Of a stretch of 64,000 nucleotides of DNA, positions 41,193 to 51,134 are shown one piece after another (positions within the stretch are counted from its first letter, which is position 1; each line of letters starts with the position of its first letter). The position numbers and the translations under genes were made by a program. The notes under the pieces were generated by a model that saw nothing but the letters and a program-made list of their open reading frames with translations, did no database searches and had not been told where the DNA came from. This DNA comes from Dasania marina DSM 21967 (GTDB lineage Bacteria; Pseudomonadota; Gammaproteobacteria; Pseudomonadales; Dasaniaceae), in the NCBI RefSeq assembly GCF_000373485.1, contig NZ_KB891575.1:124001-188000 (forward strand), written 5' to 3'.

Positions 41193-43092
41193 TGGCTTCG
41201 TTTACCTGTTGCGAGGATTGCAGACGACGATTAAACATAAAGCGCACGGCATTGTTTACATCGAGTGACCAGTTATAGCCCAAGCTCACGCTATTGCGCT
41301 CTACGCCATCGAGAAAACGGTAATGCTCTGCAGCCAATAAGGCTTGGTGCTTACCATTCCCCCACAATAAACCTAGTGCTGCGCCGGGGGCAAGATCCAG
41401 CTTTCTCTCCAAGCCATTATTATATTCCAAACGCAAGGTGGCCAAGGTATAAGCCGAGAGATCGCCATAAATCGTATAGGACAAACCCGCGCCGCCATTC
41501 ACTTGGCTGGCCAACTCATCTTTCCCCCCCACCCACTGCCGCTCTAAACCGGCGTTGACCCGCCACGACAAGGGTTTGAAAAATTGATCTCTGGGCGCCA
41601 GCGATGCGATTTCTATGATATCCAAACGCTGCAACTGCACAGATTCATCTTCCTTAGCCCGTAATACTATGCGGCCCATATTTAATGAGGCTTTGGCGGG
41701 ATAGCCATCTTGATTATCCAACAGGTCGTGGTAACTCATGTGAAATTCTATATCGGTATAGGTCTTGCTCTCCTCTTCACCCACCGCGACTGCCCACATT
41801 TTTGTTTTGTGGCCCAGCTCGGGCGCCACCGGCGTAACAATGGGCGGTAATTTTATAGGCGCATCGCCCTGTTTTATCGCGCGCAATAAGGCTAAGTTTC
41901 TACGGCTTACATGCTCATCGCGCGGCAAGCTATTGGTTTTATAACGCAGGTAACTGTAAGCGGTGTGTGCTACTAATTGCTGACGCCCCTCTGGCAATGC
42001 AAGATAATCCAAGCCTTGCAATAAGGCTTCATCTTCAGCTAAGGTCGCTGCTAAGTTTTGCTCCTCATCACTTAACGCCGCTAGCGCATGTTGCAATTTT
42101 ACTTGGTTGGAGGGGCGATAATGCACGTCACTGATTAAACCCGCTTCGCTAACCACCCGCACGGTATCTATGGGTATGGCGACATCAGTAAATTGCGCGG
42201 TGAGCTCTAAACCGGGGCGGGCAATATCGAGTAGCTCCATTAACCGCAGCGCGCAGTTTTCATCAAAAAAATAATAATCAAAATTAACTAAGTTTAATTC
42301 CCAAGCGTGAGCCATAAACATAGCCAGCTCTGGCTCGGTAAAATCTAGGCGATATTCCCACAGGTCGCGGTTATCCATGCGCGAGTATTCTTTTACTTTT
42401 TCGTAATAGGGCTTGGCATCAAAGGTACCAGGGTAGCCGCCAAATAAACCGCGGTAGGCGTAGAGCAAGCCGTTTTCATTATCGGGAATATTGGCGCCAA
42501 AACTCAGCGCGTAAGACAGCAAGGTGGTGCCCTGTTCTATATTGCCGGGATCTACCCGTAAAAAAGTATGGCCGTACATGGATGAAGGGCTGTTGATATA
42601 ACTAGAGGCAAACACTAACACCAACTGCGTTGCATCTATATTGCTGCGCCATTGTTCGTATTCATCACACGCTATCGCTGGTAACTGTTGTTTCAACTGC
42701 GGGTAATGTTTTAACAGCCACAGCTTTCTGGCGGGGTATTTACATTGGCTTTGTGGGTTTGCAACAAAAGCCTTCAGTGTCGCAGCTAACTCTGACTTAG
42801 GATCACTATGGCCGCTATCGCTAATAAAAAATGTTTTGTCATCCACATAGCTGTGAAATTGATTATGCCAAACGTTGGTGGGCTGCTTACTTTTATAATG
42901 CAGTAAATTTAACCACTGGCCGTCATGCGCCGCGTGTGCAAGCTCTTGTTCTGATAACTGATGGGTTAACTCAGCTGGCAATTCATTCGACTGCTCATTC
43001 GGCTGTTCATTCGACAATAAAGGCTGCCCAGCCATGGTTGCAGAATAAGCACAGCATAAGCCGACAACGACGAGCAATTTGGCAAAGCTCAT
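41167..43092 (-). CDS. DUF4105 (Lnb-type) periplasmic protein
   Basis: The 641-residue protein starts with a signal peptide (MSFAKLLVVVGLCCAYSATMA). The region around 150-260 has LVFASSYINSPSSMYGHTFLRVDP, RGLFGGYPG and NFDYYFFDENCALRL, the DUF4105/Lnb N-terminal domain. The conserved serine-rich, histidine and cysteine residues recall papain-like folds. The C-terminal 200 residues alternate polar and hydrophobic strands and end in RHYF, which suggests an outer-membrane barrel. It overlaps the downstream lipoprotein hydrolase, implying a joint role in the envelope. The function is not established. Confidence 0.8.
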   Translation of the reverse strand: MSFAKLLVVVGLCCAYSATMAGQPLLSNEQPNEQSNELPAELTHQLSEQELAHAAHDGQWLNLLHYKSKQPTNVWHNQFHSYVDDKTFFISDSGHSDPKSELAATLKAFVANPQSQCKYPARKLWLLKHYPQLKQQLPAIACDEYEQWRSNIDATQLVLVFASSYINSPSSMYGHTFLRVDPGNIEQGTTLLSYALSFGANIPDNENGLLYAYRGLFGGYPGTFDAKPYYEKVKEYSRMDNRDLWEYRLDFTEPELAMFMAHAWELNLVNFDYYFFDENCALRLMELLDIARPGLELTAQFTDVAIPIDTVRVVSEAGLISDVHYRPSNQVKLQHALAALSDEEQNLAATLAEDEALLQGLDYLALPEGRQQLVAHTAYSYLRYKTNSLPRDEHVSRRNLALLRAIKQGDAPIKLPPIVTPVAPELGHKTKMWAVAVGEEESKTYTDIEFHMSYHDLLDNQDGYPAKASLNMGRIVLRAKEDESVQLQRLDIIEIASLAPRDQFFKPLSWRVNAGLERQWVGGKDELASQVNGGAGLSYTIYGDLSAYTLATLRLEYNNGLERKLDLAPGAALGLLWGNGKHQALLAAEHYRFLDGVERNSVSLGYNWSLDVNNAVRFMFNRRLQSSQQVNEASVSFRHYF

Positions 43093-43161
43093 ACAGCAAC
43101 GATCCTAAAAGGGGTGAAATATTAGAAAGTAGTGACGGCCAGAACGGCCGTCACGAAGTGC

Positions 43162-43644
43162 TTATGATACGTATTTAGCTAATTGTGCATCACTTTGCAT
43201 CACTGACCACATAGAGGCTAAAACATGCTCAGTGGTCACATCTTCTGCGGGGAAAATTTTATCAAAGTTATTGTGCATGGCTAATTTAAAGGCCACGCGA
43301 TCTTCAGCGTTAACACCTAAAGAAACCGCCACAGCATTTAAAACTTCGCCGTCACCGCGAGCAACATCTTCGCTAAATTCATCCAGCAAAGCGCCAACAT
43401 TAATCATCTCTTTACCGCCATAGGTCAGCGTGCCGGAGGTGTTACAACCATTGGTGCCTGAAGTCATACCAAAGGTGGCGTTACCGCTAGTGCCGTTAGT
43501 AATAGAAGCCACTATATGCGAAGGTAAACCTGACTGACCGTCAAACAACATATTACCCCAACCGCAGTTTGGACCGCCGGGTGCCTCGGCCATGGCTACT
43601 GTTGAGCCTGCTAATAATATTGCGCTTACTATAATCCGTTTCAT
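43162..43644 (-). CDS. DUF3015 periplasmic protein
   Basis: The 160-residue protein has a clear signal peptide (MKRIIVSAILLAGSTVAMAEA). The mature part begins GGPNCGWGNMLFDGQSG and contains SGTNGCNTSGTLT, the pattern of DUF3015, a family of small exported proteins in marine gammaproteobacteria with unknown role. The two cysteines (in NCGWG and NGCNTS) could form a disulfide. The gene lies 69 bases upstream of the DUF4105 gene on the same strand. Confidence 0.8.
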   Translation of the reverse strand: MKRIIVSAILLAGSTVAMAEAPGGPNCGWGNMLFDGQSGLPSHIVASITNGTSGNATFGMTSGTNGCNTSGTLTYGGKEMINVGALLDEFSEDVARGDGEVLNAVAVSLGVNAEDRVAFKLAMHNNFDKIFPAEDVTTEHVLASMWSVMQSDAQLAKYVS

Positions 43645-43778
43645 AATTGCCCCCTAATGGGATAGTGTTTATAAGTGTATTAATTGCGGTTTTTAAACAT
43701 GAAGTAAAATGCCCCATTGCCGCTACCCAAAAAGACTATCACAGCTTTAGCAAAGATCAATCAATAAGAGCGTTAATG

Positions 43779-44216
43779 TTAAGCCTCTAATAAAAATGTG
43801 ACGGGGCCGTCATTGGTTAAGCTCACTTGCATGTTGGCGCCAAACTGACCCGTTTGTATTTTAATCGATTTAGCTTTTAAGGCCGCAATCATATACTGGT
43901 ATAATTCTTGAGCTAAGTCGGGTGGTGCGGCAGTAGAAAAGCCCGGCCGCAAGCCCTTATTAGTTTCCGCCGCCAAGGTGAATTGCGACACTAATAATAA
44001 TTCGCCATTAATATCTTTAAGGCTGCAATTCATTTTGCCAGCCTCATCCGAAAAAATTCTATAGGCAATTAATTTATTTACCAGCTTATCGGCTTTGGCG
44101 GTGTCGTCGTCGCGCTCCACCCCCAATAACACCAATAAACCTTGTTGAATTTCGCCTACGGTTTCACCCGCCACAGTAACGCGCGCCTGCGTCACCCGCT
44201 GTAGTAATGCTTTCAA
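43779..44216 (-). CDS. dtd: D-aminoacyl-tRNA deacylase
   Basis: Dtd removes D-amino acids (and glycine from tRNA-Ala) wrongly attached to tRNA. The 145-residue protein has the full family length and both signature motifs: LLLVSQFTLAA in the middle and NDGPVTFLLE at the C-terminus, which form the cross-subunit active site. It starts with the usual MKALLQRVTQARVTV. It lies 20 bases downstream of the prolyl iminopeptidase gene, a pairing common in gammaproteobacteria. Confidence 0.96.
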   Translation of the reverse strand: MKALLQRVTQARVTVAGETVGEIQQGLLVLLGVERDDDTAKADKLVNKLIAYRIFSDEAGKMNCSLKDINGELLLVSQFTLAAETNKGLRPGFSTAAPPDLAQELYQYMIAALKAKSIKIQTGQFGANMQVSLTNDGPVTFLLEA

Positions 44217-44236
44217 TGCGTATGCTCGTAATAGTG

Positions 44237-45202
44237 TTATGGATTATCTTCAGGGCGTAGCCTTATCGCCATATCTTCAGTGGCGCGCACTAGCGCATCG
44301 GCAATACTGGGCTCGCCAGCTGAATGACCGGCATCACGAATAATATGCAGCTCGCTATCCTGCCAGGCCGCGTTTAAAGCCACCGCGCTATCTAGCGGAC
44401 ACACCATATCGTAGCGGCCGTGCACAATAATACCGGGGATGCCGTTTAACTTATCGATATTCTCAAGAATTTGATTGTCACCAATAAAAGCGCCATTTAT
44501 AAAATAATGTGCCTCTATACGTGCCATGGCTAAGGCCTTGTGTGGCTCGCCAAAGCTCTCAGCTAAATCGGGGTTGGGCCGCAAGGTGGAGCAACGCCCC
44601 TCCCAAACCGACCAAGCTTTAGCGGCCTCCATACGTTTAATTTCATTACTGCCGGTTAATAATTCATAGTAAGCGCTAATAAAATCCTCGCGCTTATCCT
44701 CGGCAATAGGCTTGATATAGTCTTTCCAGTAATCGGGGAATACGTGATGAGCACCGCCTTGATAAAACCACTGCAACTCTTGCGGCCGGCACAAAAAGAT
44801 ACCGCGCAACACTAAACCCAACACACGCTCAGGGTAAGCTTGTGCATACAGTAAGCTCAGGGTAGAGCCCCAGGATCCGCCAAACAATACCCACTGTTCG
44901 ATTTTTAAAAACACGCGTATCGCTTCTATATCGGCGATTAAGTGTGGCGTGGTATTAAGACTCAGCTCGGCATGAGGCGTAGAGCGCCCTGCGCCGCGCT
45001 GATCAAAGGTAATAATGCGGTATTTTTCGGGGTCGTAAAAACGACGACTATTGCCATCGCAACCACCACCCGGGCCACCGTGCACAAACAACACCGGTAT
45101 ACCATCGGGGCTACCGCTTTCATCGATATAAAGTAGATGGGGCTCATCAACTGCGAGCTGGTGGCGAGCATAGGGTTTGATTTCAGGGTAAAGAGGCAGC
45201 AC
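44237..45202 (-). CDS. pip: Prolyl iminopeptidase
   Basis: This 321-residue cytoplasmic serine peptidase of family S33 removes N-terminal proline from peptides. HGGPGGG near residue 40 forms the oxyanion hole, FGGSWGSTLSL holds the nucleophile serine, and HGRYDMVCP and AGHSAGEP hold the aspartate and histidine. The length and motifs match the bacterial Pip group exactly. It probably forms an operon with dtd. Confidence 0.93.
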   Translation of the reverse strand: MLPLYPEIKPYARHQLAVDEPHLLYIDESGSPDGIPVLFVHGGPGGGCDGNSRRFYDPEKYRIITFDQRGAGRSTPHAELSLNTTPHLIADIEAIRVFLKIEQWVLFGGSWGSTLSLLYAQAYPERVLGLVLRGIFLCRPQELQWFYQGGAHHVFPDYWKDYIKPIAEDKREDFISAYYELLTGSNEIKRMEAAKAWSVWEGRCSTLRPNPDLAESFGEPHKALAMARIEAHYFINGAFIGDNQILENIDKLNGIPGIIVHGRYDMVCPLDSAVALNAAWQDSELHIIRDAGHSAGEPSIADALVRATEDMAIRLRPEDNP

Positions 45203-45279
45203 AGCTATATCCTTATTAGAACGAACCGGCTAAGTATCACCCATATTAGCTGCATTGCCCATAACTAAGTCGCTTAGCG

Positions 45280-46461
45280 CTAGGCGTAAACGATACAGTC
45301 GCGCCCTTTGTGTTTGGCTTGGTATAAGCAGTGATCTGCCTGACATATTAAGTCTTGAACTTTTTGGTGTTGATCTCCAGACACCACGCCAAAACTCAAA
45401 GTGGGATGAACCTGATGACCCTCATACTGCAAGCTCAAATCTGCCACAGCCTCGCGCAGCTTTTGGGCCACTAACCTAGCGCTCTCGCTGTCGGTATCGG
45501 GCAGCACCACCAAAAACTCCTCACCACCCCAGCGTGCAACTACGTCTTCGTCACGCAGGGCGCTGCGCAGAGCATCGGCCACTGCGGCAATGACACAGTC
45601 ACCACAGTCGTGGCCAAACTGGTCATTAATCTGCTTAAAGCGATCGATATCAGCCAGTATTAAACCGTAGCGCTCTTGCCGCTGCTGGCTGCGACGCTCT
45701 TGTTGCGACAGACACTCACGCATATGGTGGCGATTGGCTAGGCCCGTTAGCTCATCGGTGCTGGCCTGTATACGCAGGCGGTCGCGACTGGATAATAGCG
45801 AGCCTATAACTCGGCTGCGATCGTACTCCAGCAAAAAACTATACATACCCAACAGCATAAAAATACCTAAGAAACGCTCCTTGGCAATATACTCGCCGGC
45901 TATCAAAGGCGCAGCAATAAACATAGAGACAGTGGAGGGTGCAAAAAACACCACTATGCTCGCGGCTAACGCCACAGCAAAGCACAGCCCGCCCCAAAAA
46001 TGCCCTAATAAAAAGAAAAAGGTGGGGGCCATGGTTAAAGCCCACAGCACATCGCCCTGCAAGTCGCCGCCCTTCAGCAGCAAATAGACATATAAACTGA
46101 GTATGGCTATAGCCACTATCAATTGCGAAGGCCAGTTCAATACGGAATCCGCATACCTACGGACTACCACGACATGCAAAGCCATTAATACTAATAAGCC
46201 GACACCGGCCAAGGTACGGCCAGCCATTAATAACTCGAAGGATAAAAAACCACAGTAAATGGCCATGCCAGTCAATAAGATAACGGCTAGATGGCGCTGC
46301 TGATCTACCTTGAGGCTCCAGTTGCTAAAACCGGGCTCAGAACCATAGCCAGAGCTAGCACTAGGGCGCCGCAGATAACGGGATAAGTGATAAGGACTGG
46401 TAGCAGTGCGCTGCTTGTCCTCATCGGCTGTCGATAGGGGGCTAAATTTATGTACTGTCAC
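45280..46461 (-). CDS. Membrane diguanylate cyclase
   Basis: The 393-residue protein has about six membrane segments (roughly 50-205) and a C-terminal GGDEF domain (about 225-390). The active-site motif is GGEEF in ARWGGEEFLVVL, and RDED five residues before it provides an intact inhibitory site, so it should make c-di-GMP and be subject to product inhibition. The membrane part is not a recognised sensor domain. The start is a GTG with AGAGG upstream. Together with the FimX-like and PilZ-like proteins it adds to the c-di-GMP network in this window. Confidence 0.9.
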   Translation of the reverse strand: MTVHKFSPLSTADEDKQRTATSPYHLSRYLRRPSASSGYGSEPGFSNWSLKVDQQRHLAVILLTGMAIYCGFLSFELLMAGRTLAGVGLLVLMALHVVVVRRYADSVLNWPSQLIVAIAILSLYVYLLLKGGDLQGDVLWALTMAPTFFFLLGHFWGGLCFAVALAASIVVFFAPSTVSMFIAAPLIAGEYIAKERFLGIFMLLGMYSFLLEYDRSRVIGSLLSSRDRLRIQASTDELTGLANRHHMRECLSQQERRSQQRQERYGLILADIDRFKQINDQFGHDCGDCVIAAVADALRSALRDEDVVARWGGEEFLVVLPDTDSESARLVAQKLREAVADLSLQYEGHQVHPTLSFGVVSGDQHQKVQDLICQADHCLYQAKHKGRDCIVYA

Positions 46462-46688
46462 CTCAAAACCTCTATGTTCTGGGGGGCCTTTTACCGCTAA
46501 CAGGCGTCCATTTATAATTTTTATTGGCCATCTCCTGATGGCTGCTTTGCTCTAACACTTCTGTGCTCTAACACTTTCACAAAGTGTGACGAGCATCACA
46601 CTGCAGGAAGCATAGAGACTGCGCTGGTGCCAAGCAAGCGTTAACTTAGCACCAATTGCACTATCAAATAAGCAAATTGCCCTTTTGG

Positions 46689-48494
46689 TTATTTGGAGCG
46701 CTTACGCTCATTTTCCGTCAATAACTTTTTGCGTATGCGTATGCTTTTAGGGGTAACTTCTACCAACTCATCATCCTCGATGAATTCTAGAGCCTGCTCT
46801 AAGGTGTGCTTAATGGGCGGCACTAGCGTTAAGGCTTCGTCAGTACCTGAGGCACGTACGTTAGTCAGCTGCTTACCTTTTATGGGGTTAACCGCTAAAT
46901 CGTTGTCGCGAGAATGAATGCCGACAATTTGGCCTTCATAAACTTCTACCGCATGCCCTAAGAATAAACGCCCACGGCTCTGTAGGTTAAACAAGGCAAA
47001 AGCCGCTGTTTTACCTTTAACCATGCTGACTAGTACGCCATTTTGACGCTTACCTACATCACCAATTTTAACCGGGCCGTAATGATCGAAGATACCGGTC
47101 ATGATGCCTGAACCCGATGTCATGGTTAAAAACGCACCACGGAAACCAATTAAGCCACGCGAAGGCATAATAAATTCTAAGCGTACGCGACCTTTGCCGT
47201 CGGGCTCCATGTTAGTCATCTCGGCTTTACGCAAGCCCAGCTCTTCCATGATGGCACCTTGATGCTGTTCTTCAACATCGATAACCACTTGCTCGTAAGG
47301 CTCTAAGATTTCGCCATCCACTTCTTTTTGCACAACTTCAGGGCGAGACACAGCAAACTCAAAACCTTCGCGGCGCATGGTTTCTATTAATACCGACAAG
47401 TGCAATTCACCACGACCCGATACCACAAACTTATCAGGGGTGTCGCCAGCCGATACCCGCAGGGCTACGTTATGAATTAACTCTTGGTCTAGTCTGTCTT
47501 TAATATTACGGGTAGTAACAAACTTACCTTCTTTACCGGCGAAAGGTGAGTTGTTAACAATAAAGTTCATGCTAACGGTAGGCTCATCCACGCTTAATGC
47601 AGGTAATGCCTCAACCAGATCGGGGTCACACAAGGTGTCTGAAATACTCAAGCCATCGATACCGTTAATACAAACGATATCGCCAGCGGTGGCTTCTTGG
47701 GTTTCTACTTGCTCAAGGCCTAAGTAACCTTTTACGTTTAAAACTTTACCTCTACGCTCGTCGCCATTGGCGCTCTTAACAGTCACTTGCTGGTTAGGCT
47801 TTAACTTACCGCGGGTAATACGGCCTACACCGATAACGCCTAAATAGCTGTCATACGCTAGAGCAGATATCTGCATTTGAAATGCACCGTCAGGGTCTAC
47901 CTGTGGCGCAGGCACTTGCTCGGCAATCATTTCATATAAAGGTGTCATATCTTCAGCCATAGCTTCCGGGTCGGTACCGGCAATACCATTAATGGCTGAA
48001 GTGTAAATAACAGGGAAATCTAACTGTTCATCGGTGGCGCCTAAAGAGTCAAACAAATCAAATACTTGATCCATAACCCAATCAGGGCGAGCACCGGGCC
48101 TATCGATCTTGTTGATAACAACAATGGGACGCAGGCCTTGCTCGAAAGCCTTAGAGGTAACAAAGCGGGTTTGTGGCATGGGGCCATCTACCGCGTCTAC
48201 CAATAGTAATACCGAATCGACCATAGAGAGTACGCGCTCTACTTCGCCACCAAAGTCGGCGTGCCCGGGGGTGTCGACGATGTTGATGCGGTAGTCTTTC
48301 CACTCAATGGCGGTGTTCTTAGCCAGGATGGTGATACCACGCTCTTTCTCCTGATCGTTTGAGTCCATGAGGCGTTCAGTGCCTTCATCACGGCGAGCCA
48401 CTGTGCCCGATTGGCTTAATAACTTATCAACCAAGGTAGTCTTACCGTGGTCAACGTGGGCAATAATGGCGATATTACGTAGATTCTCAATCAC
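46689..48494 (-). CDS. typA: Ribosome-associated GTPase TypA/BipA
   Basis: TypA is a translational GTPase of the EF-G family that assists 50S assembly and growth under stress. The protein has the P-loop [27 protein letters not shown], then domains II, III and V, and the TypA-specific C-terminus, ending in [13 protein letters not shown]. The GTG at 48494 gives 601 residues and the usual [19 protein letters not shown] start; an upstream TTG would add eight residues. Confidence 0.95.
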   Translation of the reverse strand: MIENLRNIAIIAHVDHGKTTLVDKLLSQSGTVARRDEGTERLMDSNDQEKERGITILAKNTAIEWKDYRINIVDTPGHADFGGEVERVLSMVDSVLLLVDAVDGPMPQTRFVTSKAFEQGLRPIVVINKIDRPGARPDWVMDQVFDLFDSLGATDEQLDFPVIYTSAINGIAGTDPEAMAEDMTPLYEMIAEQVPAPQVDPDGAFQMQISALAYDSYLGVIGVGRITRGKLKPNQQVTVKSANGDERRGKVLNVKGYLGLEQVETQEATAGDIVCINGIDGLSISDTLCDPDLVEALPALSVDEPTVSMNFIVNNSPFAGKEGKFVTTRNIKDRLDQELIHNVALRVSAGDTPDKFVVSGRGELHLSVLIETMRREGFEFAVSRPEVVQKEVDGEILEPYEQVVIDVEEQHQGAIMEELGLRKAEMTNMEPDGKGRVRLEFIMPSRGLIGFRGAFLTMTSGSGIMTGIFDHYGPVKIGDVGKRQNGVLVSMVKGKTAAFALFNLQSRGRLFLGHAVEVYEGQIVGIHSRDNDLAVNPIKGKQLTNVRASGTDEALTLVPPIKHTLEQALEFIEDDELVEVTPKSIRIRKKLLTENERKRSK

Positions 48495-48695
48495 AAGAGG
48501 GTACCTAAAGCTGGTCAAAAAGGGCGCAAATTATACACGAAAGCCGGTTAACAGATAGTATTTATTCACCAATCGCTGCCGGCAACGCATTAATTTATAG
48601 GGATTAGCCTCCGCGCAGCACTTCTGCAGCGCTACAATTGCCGTTAGAATAGCGCACAACCCCTTTTTATTACTCTTTATAAAGCAGAGCTCAAC

Positions 48696-49157
48696 ATGTC
48701 TAAGCCCGTACTTATACGCCTAGTAATTATTAGCTTTTTAGCCATAGTGGCTGGGCTATTTGTTTACACTGATAGACAAGAGGCCCACTATCAGGCCACG
48801 GCCCCTGATCAAATCAGCGCCATGCTGCAGGATATAGACAGCTGGCAGGCGGCCGACCTTAGCCAACATCTTTCCAGCGCCGCCAAAAGTGTGGTTAGCC
48901 CTCAGCAGCTTAGCAATGTGCTAGACCTTTACCGCCCGCTAGGCCAATTTGAGCGCATAGAAGAGCTGCATTTTTCACGCCTAGCCAGCGCTTTAAGCCT
49001 GCTAGGCACCCGCTACATCAGTTATAGCGGCATAGTTCAATACAGCCGCGGCCACGCCGAGCTAACCATCACCCTAGTGCACGATGAAACCGCCCCTGAC
49101 AGCGATAAGCTAAAAATATCCAATATCAATATGAGCAGCCCCGCCCTTGGGCTTTAG
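48696..49157 (+). CDS. Single-pass membrane protein, unknown
   Basis: This 153-residue protein has one N-terminal membrane segment (about 7-24, LIRLVIISFLAIVAGLFVYT) and a periplasmic domain of about 125 residues. No family was recognised. The outer part is amphipathic helix followed by beta strands (YISYSGIVQYSRGHAELTITLVHDE), somewhat like a DUF4019 or NTF2-type fold. It is divergent from typA and convergent with thiI. Confidence 0.65.
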   Translation: MSKPVLIRLVIISFLAIVAGLFVYTDRQEAHYQATAPDQISAMLQDIDSWQAADLSQHLSSAAKSVVSPQQLSNVLDLYRPLGQFERIEELHFSRLASALSLLGTRYISYSGIVQYSRGHAELTITLVHDETAPDSDKLKISNINMSSPALGL

Positions 49158-49205
49158 GGGTTGGTCGACAATAGCCAACGCCCATAGCGTAAAACAACTA
49201 CCCAT

Positions 49206-49243
49206 AAAAAAACTCCCTCAGCCCCATCAGGCTGAGAGAGTTT
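49206..49243 (-). terminator. Terminator after thiI
   Basis: On the minus strand ACTCTCTCAGCC and GGCTGAGGGAGT form a 12-bp stem with one mismatch around a short loop, followed by seven T. It lies about 40 bases past the thiI stop codon. Confidence 0.9.
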
Positions 49244-49280
49244 AACGATTTATTTGTTTGCTATAACCGGCAGCTAGAAA

Positions 49281-50735
49281 CTACAGCGGGCGATACACCT
49301 TAACATTGCTATAGCCTTGCTCCACTAAGTGTGAGGCATGCAGGCGGCTCATCACACCTTTATCGCAATACAATAAATACACTTTGTTTTTATCCAGCTC
49401 GGCAAACTTGCCGTGCAATTCATAGAAAGGTATTTTTTCTACTGTCACATTGTTAATTTTTAAAGGCTTGCGCTCTTCTTCGCTGGGGTGACGCACATCA
49501 ATAATAATGCCGTCTTGTATAGGTACGTTTAGTACCTCTACCTCAGTACTAGCCATTTCAGCTAAGTCAATTTTATCGATATTGACGAACTGGGCATTGG
49601 CCACAGCCTCATCAATTAAATCAAAGTTAAACTTTTCTTCCTGATTAACTATCCTATCCATCTTGGCTCTAGTGGTAGGCTTTACCGAAATCACGCCGCA
49701 GTACTCGGGCATCACAGCAGCAAAAGGCTCAGTGCCAATTTTTCTAGAGAGATCGATAATATCGCCCTTATCCATGGTAATTAGCGGCCGCAGCACCAGC
49801 ATATCGGTAGCAGCATCCACCACTGTTAGGTTGGTCAGGGTTTGGCTGGACACCTGCGCAACACTGTCGCCAGTAACGAGAGCCTGCACGTTTAAAGACT
49901 CAGCCACTTTGGTGCCCGCACGCAGCATCATGCGCTTTAACACCACGCCCATTTGCGAATCATCTATGTTTTGTAAAATTTCTGATACCACCCCCTCAAA
50001 AGGCACGGTTACAAAACGCACCCGCGAAGTGGAGCCATACTTCAGCCACAAATACAGGGCGACTTCTTTCACTCCTATTTCGTGATCGCGACCACCTAAA
50101 TTGAAAAAACAAAAATGGGTACGCATACCGCGCTTCATGGTGAGGTAGGTTGAAACCGTAGAGTCGAAACCGCCAGAAATCAAACTCAGTACCGGGTCTA
50201 TGCTGCCTAGTGGAAAGCCTCCCAGACCGGCGTGCTTGTCGTTGACCACATAGAGCTTATCGTCGCGCACCTCTAAGTTTACCGTTACATCGGGGTCGCG
50301 CAGCCTTACCCCTGCCGCCGCAGTGTGCTGCAACAAGCCGCCGCCCACATAACGCTCTAAATCAGTGGAGTTAAAATCGTGCTTGCCCGCCCGCTTACAG
50401 CGCACCACAAAAGTCTTGCCCGTTAGCCGCTCACCCCAAATCTGCTGCGTTTTTTCATACACATCCTGCATATCCCCCAAGGGGAATTCCACCACATCCA
50501 AGAAGTAGGCAATGCCGGGGGTGCAAGCCAAGGTATCTATCATCTGCCCGCGCAGCTGCTCATCATTAGAGCTGCAGTGCACCACCAGCTTATCCCAGTC
50601 TTTTTGTATACGCACCGACTCATGCAACGGGCCTAGTAACTTTTTAAGGTTATCGCTAAGGTTCTTCACAAACTGCTTGCGCACCGGCTTGCTCTTAATC
50701 GTAATCTCGGGGAAAAACTTAACGATAAACTTCAT
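49281..50735 (-). CDS. thiI: tRNA 4-thiouridine synthetase ThiI with rhodanese domain
   Basis: ThiI makes 4-thiouridine at position 8 of tRNA and, in many bacteria, passes sulfur to thiazole synthesis. The 484-residue protein has an N-terminal ferredoxin-like/THUMP region (about 1-165), the PP-loop SLISGGFDSTVS near 180, the family cysteine in MPEYCGVIS and a C-terminal rhodanese domain with the active cysteine in LYCDKGVMS. The ATG at 50735 matches the normal family start; an upstream in-frame start is less likely. The gene is divergent from glnA. Confidence 0.94.
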   Translation of the reverse strand: MKFIVKFFPEITIKSKPVRKQFVKNLSDNLKKLLGPLHESVRIQKDWDKLVVHCSSNDEQLRGQMIDTLACTPGIAYFLDVVEFPLGDMQDVYEKTQQIWGERLTGKTFVVRCKRAGKHDFNSTDLERYVGGGLLQHTAAAGVRLRDPDVTVNLEVRDDKLYVVNDKHAGLGGFPLGSIDPVLSLISGGFDSTVSTYLTMKRGMRTHFCFFNLGGRDHEIGVKEVALYLWLKYGSTSRVRFVTVPFEGVVSEILQNIDDSQMGVVLKRMMLRAGTKVAESLNVQALVTGDSVAQVSSQTLTNLTVVDAATDMLVLRPLITMDKGDIIDLSRKIGTEPFAAVMPEYCGVISVKPTTRAKMDRIVNQEEKFNFDLIDEAVANAQFVNIDKIDLAEMASTEVEVLNVPIQDGIIIDVRHPSEEERKPLKINNVTVEKIPFYELHGKFAELDKNKVYLLYCDKGVMSRLHASHLVEQGYSNVKVYRPL

Positions 50736-50879
50736 AATGTCACTAGCCCTGTCAGGGGGATAAAAAATGGCCGGCAATTATACCCAGTTTAGCCCACAAC
50801 AAAACGCTTAGCGGCCTAGACCCTTGCTAGAAAGATCCCAAAACCTCTTCACACAAAGCGCACCAATATCAGGCACAAC

Positions 50880-50896
50880 CGCACCATGATGGTGCG
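50880..50896. promoter_or_regulatory. NtrC binding site upstream of glnA
   Basis: CGCACCATGATGGTGCG is a perfect palindrome and matches the NtrC consensus (GCACC, five bases, GGTGC) exactly. It lies about 90 bases upstream of the sigma-54 promoter, the usual enhancer distance. ntrC itself is encoded in the same gene group. Confidence 0.85.
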
Positions 50897-50967
50897 CATG
50901 CAACTATCACGAAATGTGGAGGTAAAATAATCTCCTTATTAATCAGTTGGTTAGCAGGCCGCACAAG

Positions 50968-50984
50968 CTGGCATAGCGATTGCT
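50968..50984 (+). promoter_or_regulatory. Sigma-54 promoter of glnA
   Basis: CTGGCATAGCGATTGCT has the invariant GG (50970-50971) and GC (50982-50983) of -24/-12 promoters at the correct spacing and matches the consensus YTGGCACGNNNNTTGCW at nearly every defined position. Transcription should start near 50995, leaving a leader of about 140 bases before the glnA ATG. Confidence 0.85.
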
Positions 50985-51134
50985 AATAGCAAGCTATAGC
51001 CTGAACTTAGCTCGATGGCGAGGGAGCTGAGGTAAGCCAAGGCAAAACCCTATATACTCACTCGCAATCGAAACGACTACAGCTATAGTTGTAAACCATA
51101 GTTAATTAACAACCTTATAGAGAGGAAGCTCAAC

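Noticed and set aside
45280-46461. Degenerate GGDEF protein like the FimX-like one
   Set aside because: The GGEEF active site and RxxD site are intact, so it is called as an active cyclase.
50851-50877. Second NtrC site upstream of glnA
   Set aside because: GCACC is followed by a poor half-site with wrong spacing; only one clear site is supported.
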